Part shown: piece after piece, positions 53,515-63,680 of the stretch
Layout: each line of letters opens with the position of its first letter
Numbering within the stretch: position 1 is the stretch's first letter
Assembly (NCBI GenBank): GCA_024704175.1
Contig: CP085629.1
Location: forward strand, 2,976,001 to 3,040,000
From: Paenibacillus sp. P25
GTDB lineage: Bacteria > Bacillota > Bacilli > Paenibacillales > NBRC-103111
Reading direction: 5' to 3'
Length of the DNA: 64,000 nucleotides
Notes under the pieces: model-generated
The model's input: the letters and a program-made list of their open reading frames with translations, nothing else
What the model was told of the DNA's origin: nothing
Database searches by the model: none
Program-made: the position numbers and the translations under genes

Positions 53515-56500
53515 CTACTTCAGGCTGCGCGCCATCTCGCTTACTTTGCCGGCTACGTCTTTATAGAACCGGTACATCTCTTCGCCGTTAACATAATCGC
53601 CCCGGTCGTAATCCAGCGCCGCCTTCGCGTCCTGATAAGCCGCCGCCATCTCCTGCAGCTTCGCCGTCAGCCCGGAGATATCCTCGGAGGCGATCAGCTG
53701 GCGCGCACGTTCACTCGACTTGCGCTGCAGCTGCGCGTGCCGCTTCGGCTCCAGAGCGCGCAGCTTCGTGTAGATTTCGAAGTCCAGAAATCGGCCCGCC
53801 TGCATGACATTAGCGAAAGCATCCCAAGGGTCTTCGTCCGGACCATGGTCGTAGACGTACAGCGCGCCTCTGCGCATAATCGTCCCCGTATACATCGCTT
53901 CGATAAATTGGGCGATCAGCCGTTCTTCGTCCTGATGGGCGGCAAGCACCTTTTCAAGCTCCTCCACTTTGCCGTGAATGAGCGCGTATTTGCGAAGCTC
54001 CTCCCGGACCTGACGCAGCGGCTCCGGCGAGCGGATCAGGTTGTCCTTGGCCATCTCCTCGTTCACGCCGCCGAAGATATCCTTAACCCCTTCCGTTTCA
54101 AGCCCCTTCTCCAGCAGAGATCGCAGCTCCGTCACGCAGCGCTTGATTTCGCCCAGATTCGGCCTCGCCTCATGAAGCTGCATGGCATACTCCGACAGCT
54201 TGCGGTCCAGATCCAGCGGTTTTGTCAGCACACATTCAAAGCGGTGAATGGCGCCGGAGTCGGCCGATTTCTCACGGATGCAGCCCTGGGCCAGCGCCTC
54301 GTCGAACAATACGCGAACCTCGGCGTTGTAGCTGCGCACCCTTTGGTTCACATAGGTATCGCCCCAGGAGCGCTCGGGAATCGGGGAAGGCAGATACGTC
54401 CAGTTCACCTTGTCCGTCTGCACGAGATGACGGCCGATCCCTTCCGGCTCCAGAATGGTCCGTTCGTAGCTTTCCTCGTAAACCTTGAGCGGCGTATAGA
54501 GGAAGAGCGGGACGCCGTTTTGCGTGTTCAGCCAGAAGATCCGGTTCTTCACTTCGCTCTCTTTGATCGTAAACCGCGAGTTGGCGATGGCGTTGTCCTG
54601 GAAGTTACGAATCCCTTTGAAAATATTCGGCGCCTTGACCGGCACGGAGACGAAGCCCCAAGACGGGAAATTGAAATGCCCCGAGCTGTTGGTCAAATGA
54701 AACACCGGCTTCGCTTCTTCGTACAAGCGCCCGGCGATCCGCTGCTCCACCAGCTTTTCGAGCGAGTCCTCGTGGCCGTATTGGATGACGAGATACTCTT
54801 CCATGGATTTCGTGATCAGCTCGCCGAACTGCTCGGTCAGAAACTCCGAAATCGAGCCGACAATGTCCACTTCCTGTTCCTTGACCCACTGGTTCGTCTT
54901 GGCCAGCGGCTCCTGCGTGAATTCGCGGATAAGCTCGCCGGCGTTCCTGTCCTCGGTCATCCGGGCGATCATCTTGGCCATATCCGGCACGCTGACGACA
55001 TTCCAGTAATACGTCCGGTTGCCCTTGTGGTCGACCGATTCCTCGCCGTTCATTAGAATTTGTCCGTTTTTCTCGAAAATCCGGTTCAGCTCGTTAAGCG
55101 GCTCGGTAAACACCTGGTAAATCCGGGTGTTGTCATTGTTGATGAGCGTATACAGATCCTCGTAAAATTCGATCATCTGCTCCATCCGCTCGCGGTCGGC
55201 GTGCATCAGGTACTCCTGGATTTTCGCTTCGATGTAGGCGTCCTTCTTGCGATCCTTGGAAATAAACGCGCTCTTGGCCTCGCCGAACTTCTGGAGCGCC
55301 GATTCCTGAGCCGCTTCGATATCGCGGGGAAGACGGAGCAAATTCTCCTTCAGCGCTTCGATATAGGACGAGATCAGCTTCAAGAGGCAAAAGCCCTTGT
55401 CCTGCAAAATCATCCGCGATGCGTAAAACGGCCCCTGCTCCGGATGCAAAAAGACGCGCGTGATCTGCTCGGTGAACTTTTCCTTGATTTCGCCCGGCGG
55501 CTGCTTGCGGCATTTGATGTATTCCTCGCGGGCCCGCGACAGGTAGCTCTGCTCGAGCTCCGTGTCGATGTGCACGACCTGCTGCTTGACGACGTTCGCA
55601 TAGCTCAGCCGTTCGCTGTTCTGGTAGCCGGGCAACGGCTCCGGCACGCGCTTGTCGAATTCGCGGTGGATCGAATCCGGGTCTAGCCCCAGCTTATGCG
55701 CCAGCTTCTCGACATCCTCCTGCGAAGGCCCCGCCTTGAACATCTGCTCCATCCGCTGGAACACCTTGTAGGCGAGATAGGTCGTCATCTCTTCGATCGG
55801 CAAGCACCGCCGAGGAAGCGCCCAGGATATTGTATTGGTAGTTGGCCGCATACGCCTTCGGCATCTGATTGATGTTCGTGCGGATGTTGCTGATATAGTC
55901 GTGGATCGCGAACTCTTCGCCGGACTGCTTCTGCTCGCTGGCCATGAAGTTCGTGATATTCTCCGCCGTCACGTTCATGCAGTAGTCGTAGGCGTTCTCG
56001 AGCAGCTTGCCTTCGAGGTTGGTCGCCGAAATCAGATGGGCCAGGTTAAAAGGCGGCATCGGCGAGTTGACCGTCAGAATATTCGCGTATTGCTGGCGGA
56101 ACCGCTCGCCCCGCTCGTCGACGTTCATCCAGTAGTCGAGCTCCTTCAGCGCCGCATAGCCGTTCTTCTTGATGTATTCCCGCGAATGCTCGGTCAGGCT
56201 CTTGTTCGCGAGATTAACGTCCGGCGTGAACAGATAGCCGAGCGTGCTGACCTTGTCCACCCCGGCCGAGCCGAAATCGCGCTCCATTATGCCGCGAACG
56301 ATATAAGCGATATCAAGGAAGCGGCCAGCGCCGGTCCCGCCGGACAGCCCTGTCAGCAGAAACACCATCAACTTTTTGTTCGTGCCGACGGTCAGCGACT
56401 TGATTTTTCGTTCAATCGTCTGAACGACCTGAACGATTTTGGTAAACATCAGCGACCGGCCCGCCTGGCGGACGCCGGAAGCGCCGTTGATTCCGTCGGT

Positions 56501-56905
56501 AATGGTCAGCTCCGGCGACAGCCATTCCTTGATGTACGGCTCGAGAATGCTCCGGTTCTGCAGCACGTCGCCGATCTCCGCGTTCGCCAGAAGCACGAAT
56601 TCGGTCATCGGATCGAGGCCGATGCCCTTGTACCGCTTTCCGCGGTCGTGCTCGTTCGTTTCGAAGGCAAGAAATTCGATATTGTCCGGCTTCTCGCGCT
56701 TCTTCTTCGTGAACGGATCCTCCGGCGCCTTGAACCGGCGGTTGACCTGGTATTTCAGTCGCAGCGGCGCATCGATGCCGGTGCCTCCAAGGCCAATGAC
56801 GAGCATCGGATTGTCAATCGTATCGACGCGTATTTTCTCGCTGACGATCCCGCCTCCGAGGGATACGTCGAGTCGCTGGATATGTTCTCTTACGACGGCT
56901 TTCAT
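53515..56905 (-). CDS. Divergent tubulin/FtsZ-like GTPase (Tubulin_2 type; frameshift at 55803)
   Basis: ATG 56905 follows AGGAGGAGTATAGCC. The N-terminal part has the nucleotide-binding fold: NPMLVIGLGGTGIDAPLRLK and the tubulin signature LLTGLSGGTGAGRFLDIAYI (residues about 175-195). DKVSTLGYLFTPDVNL and NLAHLISATNLEGKLLENAY follow. After one base is removed at about 55803 it continues PIEEMTTYLAYKVFQRMEQM for a further long helical region ending GKVSEMARSLK. About 1130 residues, much longer than FtsZ. The long C-terminal part may bind membranes or partner proteins. Confidence 0.8.
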
Positions 56906-56949
56906 GGCTATACTCCTCCTGTTGGTTACTGCCTATTGTCCTGCAACCG

Positions 56950-58714
56950 TTATTTGATATATTCCACCGTCACCGAGCGGTGAACCGTGCTGAGCAGGAT
57001 GCGCACCCGGTCGTTCGCCTGCGGCTCCTTGCCCTTGGCGGCGTCGAAGACGCGCCCGCCCTTCTCGACCACGCAGGGCGTTTCGTTGTACAGCACCAGG
57101 CGGTCGTTCGGTCCGGGACGGAAAAAGACGTCCTTCGTCTCGGCGAATTCGGGAGCGAGCTGCAGCGGCTGATGAAGCGTCACCTTGCCTTTAAAGGCGT
57201 TCAGCTTCCGGTACTGCGGGCTGGTCCGCTCGCCCGTATCCTCATCGCGCACCTCGATGACGAGCTGGCCGACGAAGCCTTTGTTCGCCTTCCGCCAGAC
57301 GGACAGCCCGTACAGCAGCGCTCCGGCCAATACCAAGGTGCCGGCGGCGACAGCCGACCAGAGCCCGTACCGGGGAGCGGGCGCTTCGGCAGTCTGAACG
57401 GCCGGGGCCTGGCCGGCCCCGCCTTTGGCCGACAGCTGGACGGGGCCACTTTCCCGCACATAGCCGGCATCTTCCGCCTTTACCCTCAGCTCGTACTCAT
57501 GCGCCTGAGGCAGCTTATAGCTTCCCGTAATGCCCCCGCATCCGCCTTGAGCGGCTTCTCTTCCGTTTTCCCAGTATCCAGATCCTTGACCACGACCGTC
57601 GCCTTCAAATTCTTGTAAAGCTCCGCATCGCCGGCCTTCTGCCCTCCCGACTCCAGATAAGCTTTGATCGCCACCTCGTCGCCCGGTTTCCAAGTCTTGG
57701 AAGGCAGCGGATCCAACTTCAGCGTCAAATCGTAATTGTAAATCAGGTTGATCTTGATTTTGTCCTTCGGCACCCCTTTGACCTGGAGCTTCCATGTGCC
57801 CTGTGCCGGCTGCAAAATCTTAAGCAGCGAATATGCGCTGGATGAAGTGTAGACGACCTTCGCTGAAGGAACGGCCACAGCCGCACCTTTCGGATCAGCC
57901 AGCTTGACCTCCACCGGGGACCCGGACATGATCGAAATGTTGGCCTCCTTCACGCTGGCGTTCGGGATTTCGACGGCCACGTCCTGAAACGCGCCGTTCC
58001 CGTCCAGCCCTTGCAGCGGCAAGCACCTTCAGTTTCAAATGCCGGGCATAGATTTCGCTCAGGATGCCGGGCAGATCGTCCGCCGAGCTCGTGACGAATG
58101 ATTTGCCCCCGGTCTCTCCGGCGATCCGCTCGAGCACCGTTTTATTCAGCTGGCCGTCTGCATTGAGCCCGATCGTATAGATCGGGATGCCTTTGGCCTT
58201 GGCCCGCGCGAGCGCATCGCTCATCTCTTTGTCCGACTGTTCCTGCGTTCTGCCGGAAGGCGCTGAATTGTTGCCGTCCGTCAGCAGCACGACGACCGGC
58301 GTATGGGCGGGGTCCGCTCCGTTCTCCAGCACCTTGACCGCTTCATCGACACCGACCGCCAGGTCCGTATAAGGCCCCCGGTTCAGCTGGTCGATGAAGG
58401 CTTTGATATCCTGCTTGTCCTTCGCATCCTTGATGTTCAGCAGCGCCTTCTCCCGCATGATGCGGTCGGTGTAGGCGACGACGCCGATTTTATCGCCCTG
58501 GACGGAAGCCATGTCGACGAACATCTTCACGGCCTCGAAGCTGACCTTATTCACGTCGCTGTCGTTCATGGATGTGCTGACGTCGACCGACAGCACCGCG
58601 TCCATCCTTGTATCTCCGTCCGTTCCCGCCGCATGAACCGGTGCTCCCTGCAGCGGGAGCATCGCCAGCCAGAGCGGCAGCAAGCGCGCGGAGCCATAAT
58701 TTTGTTTTCCTCAT
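56950..58714 (-). CDS. vWA-domain exported membrane protein 1 (three frameshifts)
   Basis: ATG 58714 (ribosome site GGAGGA) starts MRKTKLWLRA; one base is extra near 58678, after which the signal peptide LPLWLAMLPLQGAPVHAAG is restored. The vWA domain: AVLSVDVSTSMNDSDVNKVS (MIDAS), VGVVAYTDR-like IGVVAYTDRIMREKALLNIK, TPVVVLLTDGNNSAP. Further indels at about 58023 and 57533 connect a beta-rich region, a membrane helix (SAVAAGTLVLAGALLYGLSV) and a cytoplasmic tail ending RSVTVEYIK. About 585 residues. First gene of the operon, likely exposed outside with a cytosolic tail. Confidence 0.75.
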
Positions 58715-58920
58715 GTGCAGTCATTCCTCCATACGTATGCCTTGCTTTCAAGGCGGCTGGTGCTGTAGTATTGTGCCGGGCGGGGTAGTACAATGATAAA
58801 AACTGTCGATGAATTTATATTACCTGGTACTAAACGGATTTGCCACTAATCGGTTTCTTAGGATTTTCTTAAGATCACAAGATAATTTAACCTTTTATGG
58901 TAAAAGGAGGTTATAATACA

Positions 58921-59094
58921 GTGTTAACGCTGATTGTGCTGATCGCCGCCGCCTTATTTGCAGGGGTCCGGCCGCTGACGTTCGTCTATTATAAAAAGAA
59001 TGACGCTTCGCTCGCGCAAATCGACGCCGATTTCGCCGGGCGGTTAAGGGAGGGGAATCCGTCTGAACACGAAAAAACCCGTCCAATTCAATAA
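58921..59094 (+). CDS. 57-aa single-pass membrane peptide
   Basis: GTG 58921 follows AAAAGGAGGTTATAATACA. The product has one hydrophobic segment, LTLIVLIAAALFAGVRPLTF, then a polar tail (YYKKNDASLAQIDADFAGRL). It opens the plus-strand operon that diverges from the vWA/tubulin operon across a 206-bp intergenic region (58715-58920). Function unknown. Confidence 0.55.
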   Translation: MLTLIVLIAAALFAGVRPLTFVYYKKNDASLAQIDADFAGRLREGNPSEHEKTRPIQ

Positions 59095-60008
59095 GACGAT
59101 CCGAACCGTCCATTTGTTTCAGCGGCTTCGGCAGTGCAGGCGGTGCGGCGCTTATACCTGCCTGGAATCCGGTGGCTGCAGCGGCTGCGGAGCCGAGGCC
59201 TCTTGGCTGAGCCCTTCGGAGACGGCGGCGGGCGTGAGTAAGAGACGGATGCAGACGGATGTGCTCGTCCTCGGCATCTTCACCACAGCGGGCTTTGCCG
59301 TGGCGCGCAGCTTCACCGATATGGCGGCCGCCGTGATCTGCGGCATGCTGCTCATGGCGGTTTACGTCAAAATTTGCCGGGTGTACGAGCCCTATATTCT
59401 TAGACGTATCTTAAGCAAACAATTACTGCATGAACGGCAAAAAATTCGCCAAGGCTTGCTGAGCGACATCGCCCGGGCCGAGGAGGACCTGAAGGCCGAA
59501 GACTTTAAAGCGGCTTATGAAAAATTCCGCGAGATCGGCTTTTTCCTGAAGGACAACCCGATCCGGCTGCTCAAAATCATGTGCCTCAGCCATTTCATCC
59601 TGCGCCACGATATGGAGCTGGAGCTCGCCGAGCTGATTCCAGACCGGTTCGAGCCGAATTTTATAGCTTATCTGCTGGAAATCGGCAGAGTGAAGCCCCA
59701 GCTGATCGACCGCAGCACGCTCGATTATGTGCAGAAGCACCGTGCGGCCATCGAGGCGCTTCCGCACGGAAGGGAAGTGCTGGCGGCGGCGCCGGGGCGG
59801 CGCTCCGCATCAAGTCGCATCTCGCCGCTTACCGAAGCTTGATCGCGGACTACGCCGATCGGCGCCGAAGGACCGGTCGCTGCGGCTGGAGCGGCTGGCG
59901 GCCGAACAGGCGGCAAGCGATCCCGAGCTGTACGCCCGGGTGCGGGAGCTTGTGAAACGCCGTTTCGGCCCGGATGCTCCGGTTTCGGCGACTAGCGATA
60001 CACCCTAA
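59063..60008 (+). CDS. Zinc-ribbon membrane protein with helical C terminus (two frameshifts)
   Basis: The start is uncertain: CTG 59063 has AGGGAGGGG seven bases upstream, TTG 59114 is an alternative. A zinc ribbon (CRRCGAYTCLESGGCSGCG) precedes two membrane helices (DVLVLGIFTTAGFAV; AAVICGMLLMAVYVKICRVY). A TPR-like helical region follows (DLKAEDFKAAYEKFREIGFF). Indels near 59790 and 59860 switch frames to ALRIKSHLAAYRSLIADYAD and then RLERLAAEQAASDPELYARV. About 315 residues. Function unknown; its place suggests a partner of the divergent operon. Confidence 0.55.
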
Positions 60009-60034
60009 ATTATGGAAAAAAGGCGGGAACCGAA

Positions 60035-61803
60035 TTGCCTGGTTTTATGTACCGTCGTTCGTTTTTCTACCGCAATACCGCAGTCGTACTGCTCTTTCTT
60101 GCGCTCATCTGCGCAGGCTGGAAGGTGTTCTCGGTGCTGCAGTCGATCCAGCTGTATGATCAGGCCGAGAAGCTGCGGGCCGCAGGAAAGCTGATGGACG
60201 CGGAAGACGCCTATCTGCATGCGCTCGCGGTATCGGACTTCGATTACCGGAGAGCCGAGATCGCGTCCGCCCTGGCCGCTCTGCAGCCGGAGACCCGTAT
60301 GATACGGACCGTATCTTCATTGAAGACATCTGTCGCGTCTTCCGCCGCTTCCCTCGATGTCCGTGGCCTCGTCAAAGCTTATAACGATTACACGGAAGCC
60401 CAAAAAGAGTCAGCTGCCCAAGGGGAGGAAGCCGCCAAACGGTTTGCGGAACTCGCGGCCGAAGCCCGAATCGACCGGACTTGACGGCGGCTTTTGCCGC
60501 GACCCGGAAGTCGGCGGAGAAGCGTCTCACGGACGGCAAGCCTGCGGAGGATGACGCACAAGCCGCCTCCGATCTGATCCAAATCCCCGGTGCCTATTAC
60601 AGCGGAGACACCGCCAAGCGCAAGGCCGTGAATATGCTCCTGCAGCAGCACGATATCGCATGGCTGGATTCGCTGGCGCAAACGCGTGCCTACGCGGAAA
60701 TGTGGAAACAGGGAGAAGCCCTGCGACAGATGTATGCGGATCTCGGCTGGGAGGCGCCGTGGATGCAGCCGAAGCTGGAGAAGCTGGCGATCGGCACCCT
60801 CTCGGCGCTCGAGAAGCAGAGTCTGGAGAAATTTTTCGAGGCGGTCAAGCAGTTGAAGGCTTATCCGGCATGGGCCGGTTCCGGAAGCAAAGTGGAAAGC
60901 TACATCGATTCCGTCGTAGAGGATAAGCTGAAAAGAGCGGCCGCCTTGGCCGCCGGCGGCAAGTTCGAGGAAGCCTCGTCGCTATACCTTGCTCTCGGCA
61001 CTTACCGCGATACGTCGAAGGAGCTGCAAGCGATGGAAGCCCAGGCGCTGACCCGGGACCCGAAACGGTCGCTGGCCAAAGCCGGTGCCCAGGGCCGCCT
61101 CACGGCCGCCACGCCGCTGAAGGCGAAGGACGGGTCTGTCCAGGCGGCGGCTCTAAGCGACGAGGGCCCCAAGTCGCTGCTCGCGCGGCTCCTGCCGGAC
61201 GGCAGTGTACGGCGGCTGGAGGCGCCTGTGGACGCCGGCCTGAAGCCCGTGTCCATCCGCTACGCCGACATGTACGGTTCAGGCAGCGAGCCCGCCGCTG
61301 CTCGTTGAAGCGGCCTCCAAGCAGCGGAAAGCGAGATATGTGCTGCTGGAGCCGAAGGAATCCTCACTGAACATCGTGCTGGATGTGGAAGCCGATCGTC
61401 TTGATGCTCTCGGCAAAGCGGAACTGGTCGCCGTTCGGCCTTGGACGAAGGAAACAAGCGATCCGCAAAATCCCGCAGCAAACGGCTACTACGAGTATAA
61501 GAAAGACCGCTACGTGCTCGTCCGGGCGGAAACGTCCGGAACGGCTCCGGCGGACAGCCTTAAGCCGTCCCCTTCGGTTCAGCCGGGGAGGCCTGGGGCC
61601 GCTCCCTTTGCTTCACCAGGTCAGCAGAGCGGTCCAGGTGCCTCCCCGACTGACGATCAACAGGGGAGACCGGATGCCTCTCCTTCTCCGTCCTCCGGCC
61701 GGAAGGAGCCATCGGAGCCGCCGAAGTCCAAGGGGAAGCAGGCGTTCCTCCGGAGCGCCCCCCTTCGCCGCAGCAAAAACAAGCATTTGATGTCAGCACC
61801 TAG
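60035..61803 (+). CDS. Membrane-anchored extracytoplasmic protein, TPR-like (frameshifts)
   Basis: Translation from about 60035 gives one N-terminal membrane helix (NTAVVLLFLALICAGWKVFS) and helical repeat-like segments: LYDQAEKLRAAGKLMDAEDA, AAALAAGGKFEEASSLYLAL. Indels near 60480 and 61300 split it. The C terminus is a Pro/Ser/Gly-rich tail, probably cell-wall spanning. The exact stop is uncertain because the literal frame runs through the terminator hairpin; an indel would end it just before or in it. Third gene of the plus-strand operon. Function unknown. Confidence 0.55.
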
Positions 61804-61823
61804 AACGGCTGCATCAAATGCTT
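61781..61823. terminator. Bidirectional terminator
   Basis: AAGCATTTGATG and CATCAAATGCTT form a perfect 12-base stem around a 19-base loop. T-rich tracts follow on both strands (CTTTGTTTT on plus; GTTTTTGC on minus). It separates the convergent plus-strand operon and the ABC permease gene. Confidence 0.85.
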
Positions 61824-61841
61824 CTTTGTTTTATCCATAGG

Positions 61842-62723
61842 CTACAGATCTTTCCGCCGGAACAGCAGCATCCCTGCAGCCAGAGCCAGCGGCGTATAGC
61901 ACGCCGTATAAATTAAAAACGCATCGGACGGAGCCTGGTTGAATGAAAACGGCCCGAGATCCCGGTTAAGATTAACAATTCCCTCCAGGTCAGGCAAATT
62001 AAACATCTCCGTCAGCATCCGCCTCTGTACGGCATCGACCGGCATCAGCAGCGACATCGTCCCGGCGATCGTCATCAGCGGCCTGCTTACGGCTTCCTCC
62101 AACTGCAGGGCTCCGCCCAGCTTCTCGATCATCCCGCCCAGCCAGCCTGCGCCGAACAGCATCGTCATGAACACCCCGTTGCCGAGCGCCGAGAAGAAGC
62201 AGGAGCCCAGCATCGCTACCGAGATCAGAATGGGAACTACGAAAGCGAACAGCAAAAAGGACTTCGTCAGTGCGACCGCATCCGACGGAATGCCGGCATG
62301 AATATACGTGACGAGCAGAATCGAAGCGAATAAAACCAAGGCATAAAGGATGCCGAGGCTCACATAGCCGATCCAGCGCCCCAAATACCAATGCCAGCGC
62401 GGAAACGGCCGTGGCAGCGACGCCTGAAGCACGCCCTGCTCCGCCTCCCCGGCGATGACCGAGAAGGAGCTGAAGATCGACAGAAAAGCGATCACAAAGG
62501 ATCCGAAGAAAAAACCGAGCGTCAGGATGATAGACCCGGTCATATACTTTTCAACCAGGTACTCCGTGCTGCCTGGCATAAACCTGCCGTCCAAATGGGA
62601 AATGCCTAGCGTTCTTGCAACAAACCAAAAAGCAGTCAAAAAGACAGCCGTCATCAGCAGGGTAAGCAGCATCACCCTCTTGCGCAGCATTTCCTTCCAA
62701 GTCATACCGATGATCGTAATCAT
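61842..62723 (-). CDS. ABC-2 type transporter permease
   Basis: The 293-residue protein has about six membrane helices: RVMLLTLLMTAVFLTAFWFV, IILTLGFFFGSFVIAFLSIF, WIGYVSLGILYALVLFASIL, SFLLFAFVVPILISVAMLGS and the last, AIYTACYTPLALAAGMLLFR-like, before a short RRKDL end. The loop EAEQGVLQASLPRPFPRWHW is typical of NatB/ABC-2 permeases. Its start overlaps the ATPase stop. Substrate unknown. Confidence 0.8.
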   Translation of the reverse strand: MITIIGMTWKEMLRKRVMLLTLLMTAVFLTAFWFVARTLGISHLDGRFMPGSTEYLVEKYMTGSIILTLGFFFGSFVIAFLSIFSSFSVIAGEAEQGVLQASLPRPFPRWHWYLGRWIGYVSLGILYALVLFASILLVTYIHAGIPSDAVALTKSFLLFAFVVPILISVAMLGSCFFSALGNGVFMTMLFGAGWLGGMIEKLGGALQLEEAVSRPLMTIAGTMSLLMPVDAVQRRMLTEMFNLPDLEGIVNLNRDLGPFSFNQAPSDAFLIYTACYTPLALAAGMLLFRRKDL

Positions 62724-63680
62724 AAGCGCTCCCCCTGTGGCTCAGCCCGGACACGGCGCTTACAAACCATTCCTCGAGTCTCGTCTTGGCTTTCGTTACT
62801 TCGTACAGCGTCATTCCCTGCTCCACGATCAAAGCGTTGATCCAGCCGACCTGCTCCTCATCCTCCAGCTCCGCCTCGAGCCACACATGATCGCTTTCCG
62901 GCGGAAGCGGAAGCTGGATCTGCCGGATCTCGAGCCCGAAAGTCTCACGCGACCAACTAAGCAGAAGCGGCGTAAACCCGCCGACACGAAGGTGCCAGCG
63001 GGTCCTCTCCTGCAGGACATCGGCTACGGTGCCCGTATGCAGAATCTGGCCGTTGTTGAGAAGCGCCACGCGGTCGCATAAGACCTCGACATCCTCCAGC
63101 AAATGGGAGTTCAGAAACAGTGTGATTCCCTTCGCTTTCAGGCGCCGGAGAATATTCCGGACGTCACTGCGGCCGAGCGGATCGAGCGCGGACGAGGGCT
63201 CGTCCAGGAAGACGACTCTGGGACCACCCACCAGTGCACAGGCGAGCCCGAGCCGCCGCTGCATGCCCTTGGAATAATGCTTGACCCGGTCCCGACCGCG
63301 CAGTCCGATCCCGACCTCTTCGAGCAGCTCCCGGATTCGCCGCTCCATGTCCCCGGCATCTACGCCGCACAGCTTGGCATGCAGGCGGACGACCTCTTCG
63401 CCGGTAAGCCACTCCTGGTAACGATAAAGCTCCGGCAAATAGCCGATCAGCTGCTTGGCTTCCAGGCTCCCAATCGGCTCCCCGAAGATGGAGGCTTCTC
63501 CCCCAGTCGGGCGAATGAGGCCTACGAGCATTTTGACGAACGTGCTTTTGCCTGCGCCGTTCGGGCCGAGGAAGCCGAAGGCTTCCCCTTCCTTCACGGT
63601 AATAGAGATGCTGCGGCGTCGCGGCCGTTGCCGTAATCTTTGGTCAATCCATTAGCCTCAATGGTCGCTGCCACATTCAC
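62720..63680 (-). CDS. ABC transporter ATP-binding protein (frameshifts at both ends)
   Basis: GTG 63680 overlaps the upstream stop (GTGA): NVAATIEANGLTKDYGNGRD. One missing base near 63620 joins it to the main frame. Walker A FLGPNGAGKSTFVKML, Q-loop YLPELYRYQEW, signature HYSKGMQRRLGLACALVG, Walker B RVVFLDEPSSALDPLGRSDV, H-loop LFLNSHLLEDVEVL. A missing G near 62733 would end it SGLSHRGERL with TGA overlapping the permease ATG. About 320 residues. It energises the adjacent permease. Confidence 0.85.

Noticed and set aside
52915..55056. 713-codon plus-strand open frame opposite the tubulin-like gene
   Set aside because: Its length is impressive, but the product is rich in Arg, His and Leu with no domain motif. 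It arises from the third-position GC bias of the real minus-strand gene. Unlike the antisense nuclease at 5232, it has no ribosome site or recognisable fold.
55835..56983. 382-codon plus-strand frame opposite the tubulin-like N terminus
   Set aside because: Same reason: shadow of a GC-rich gene, no motif, no start signal.
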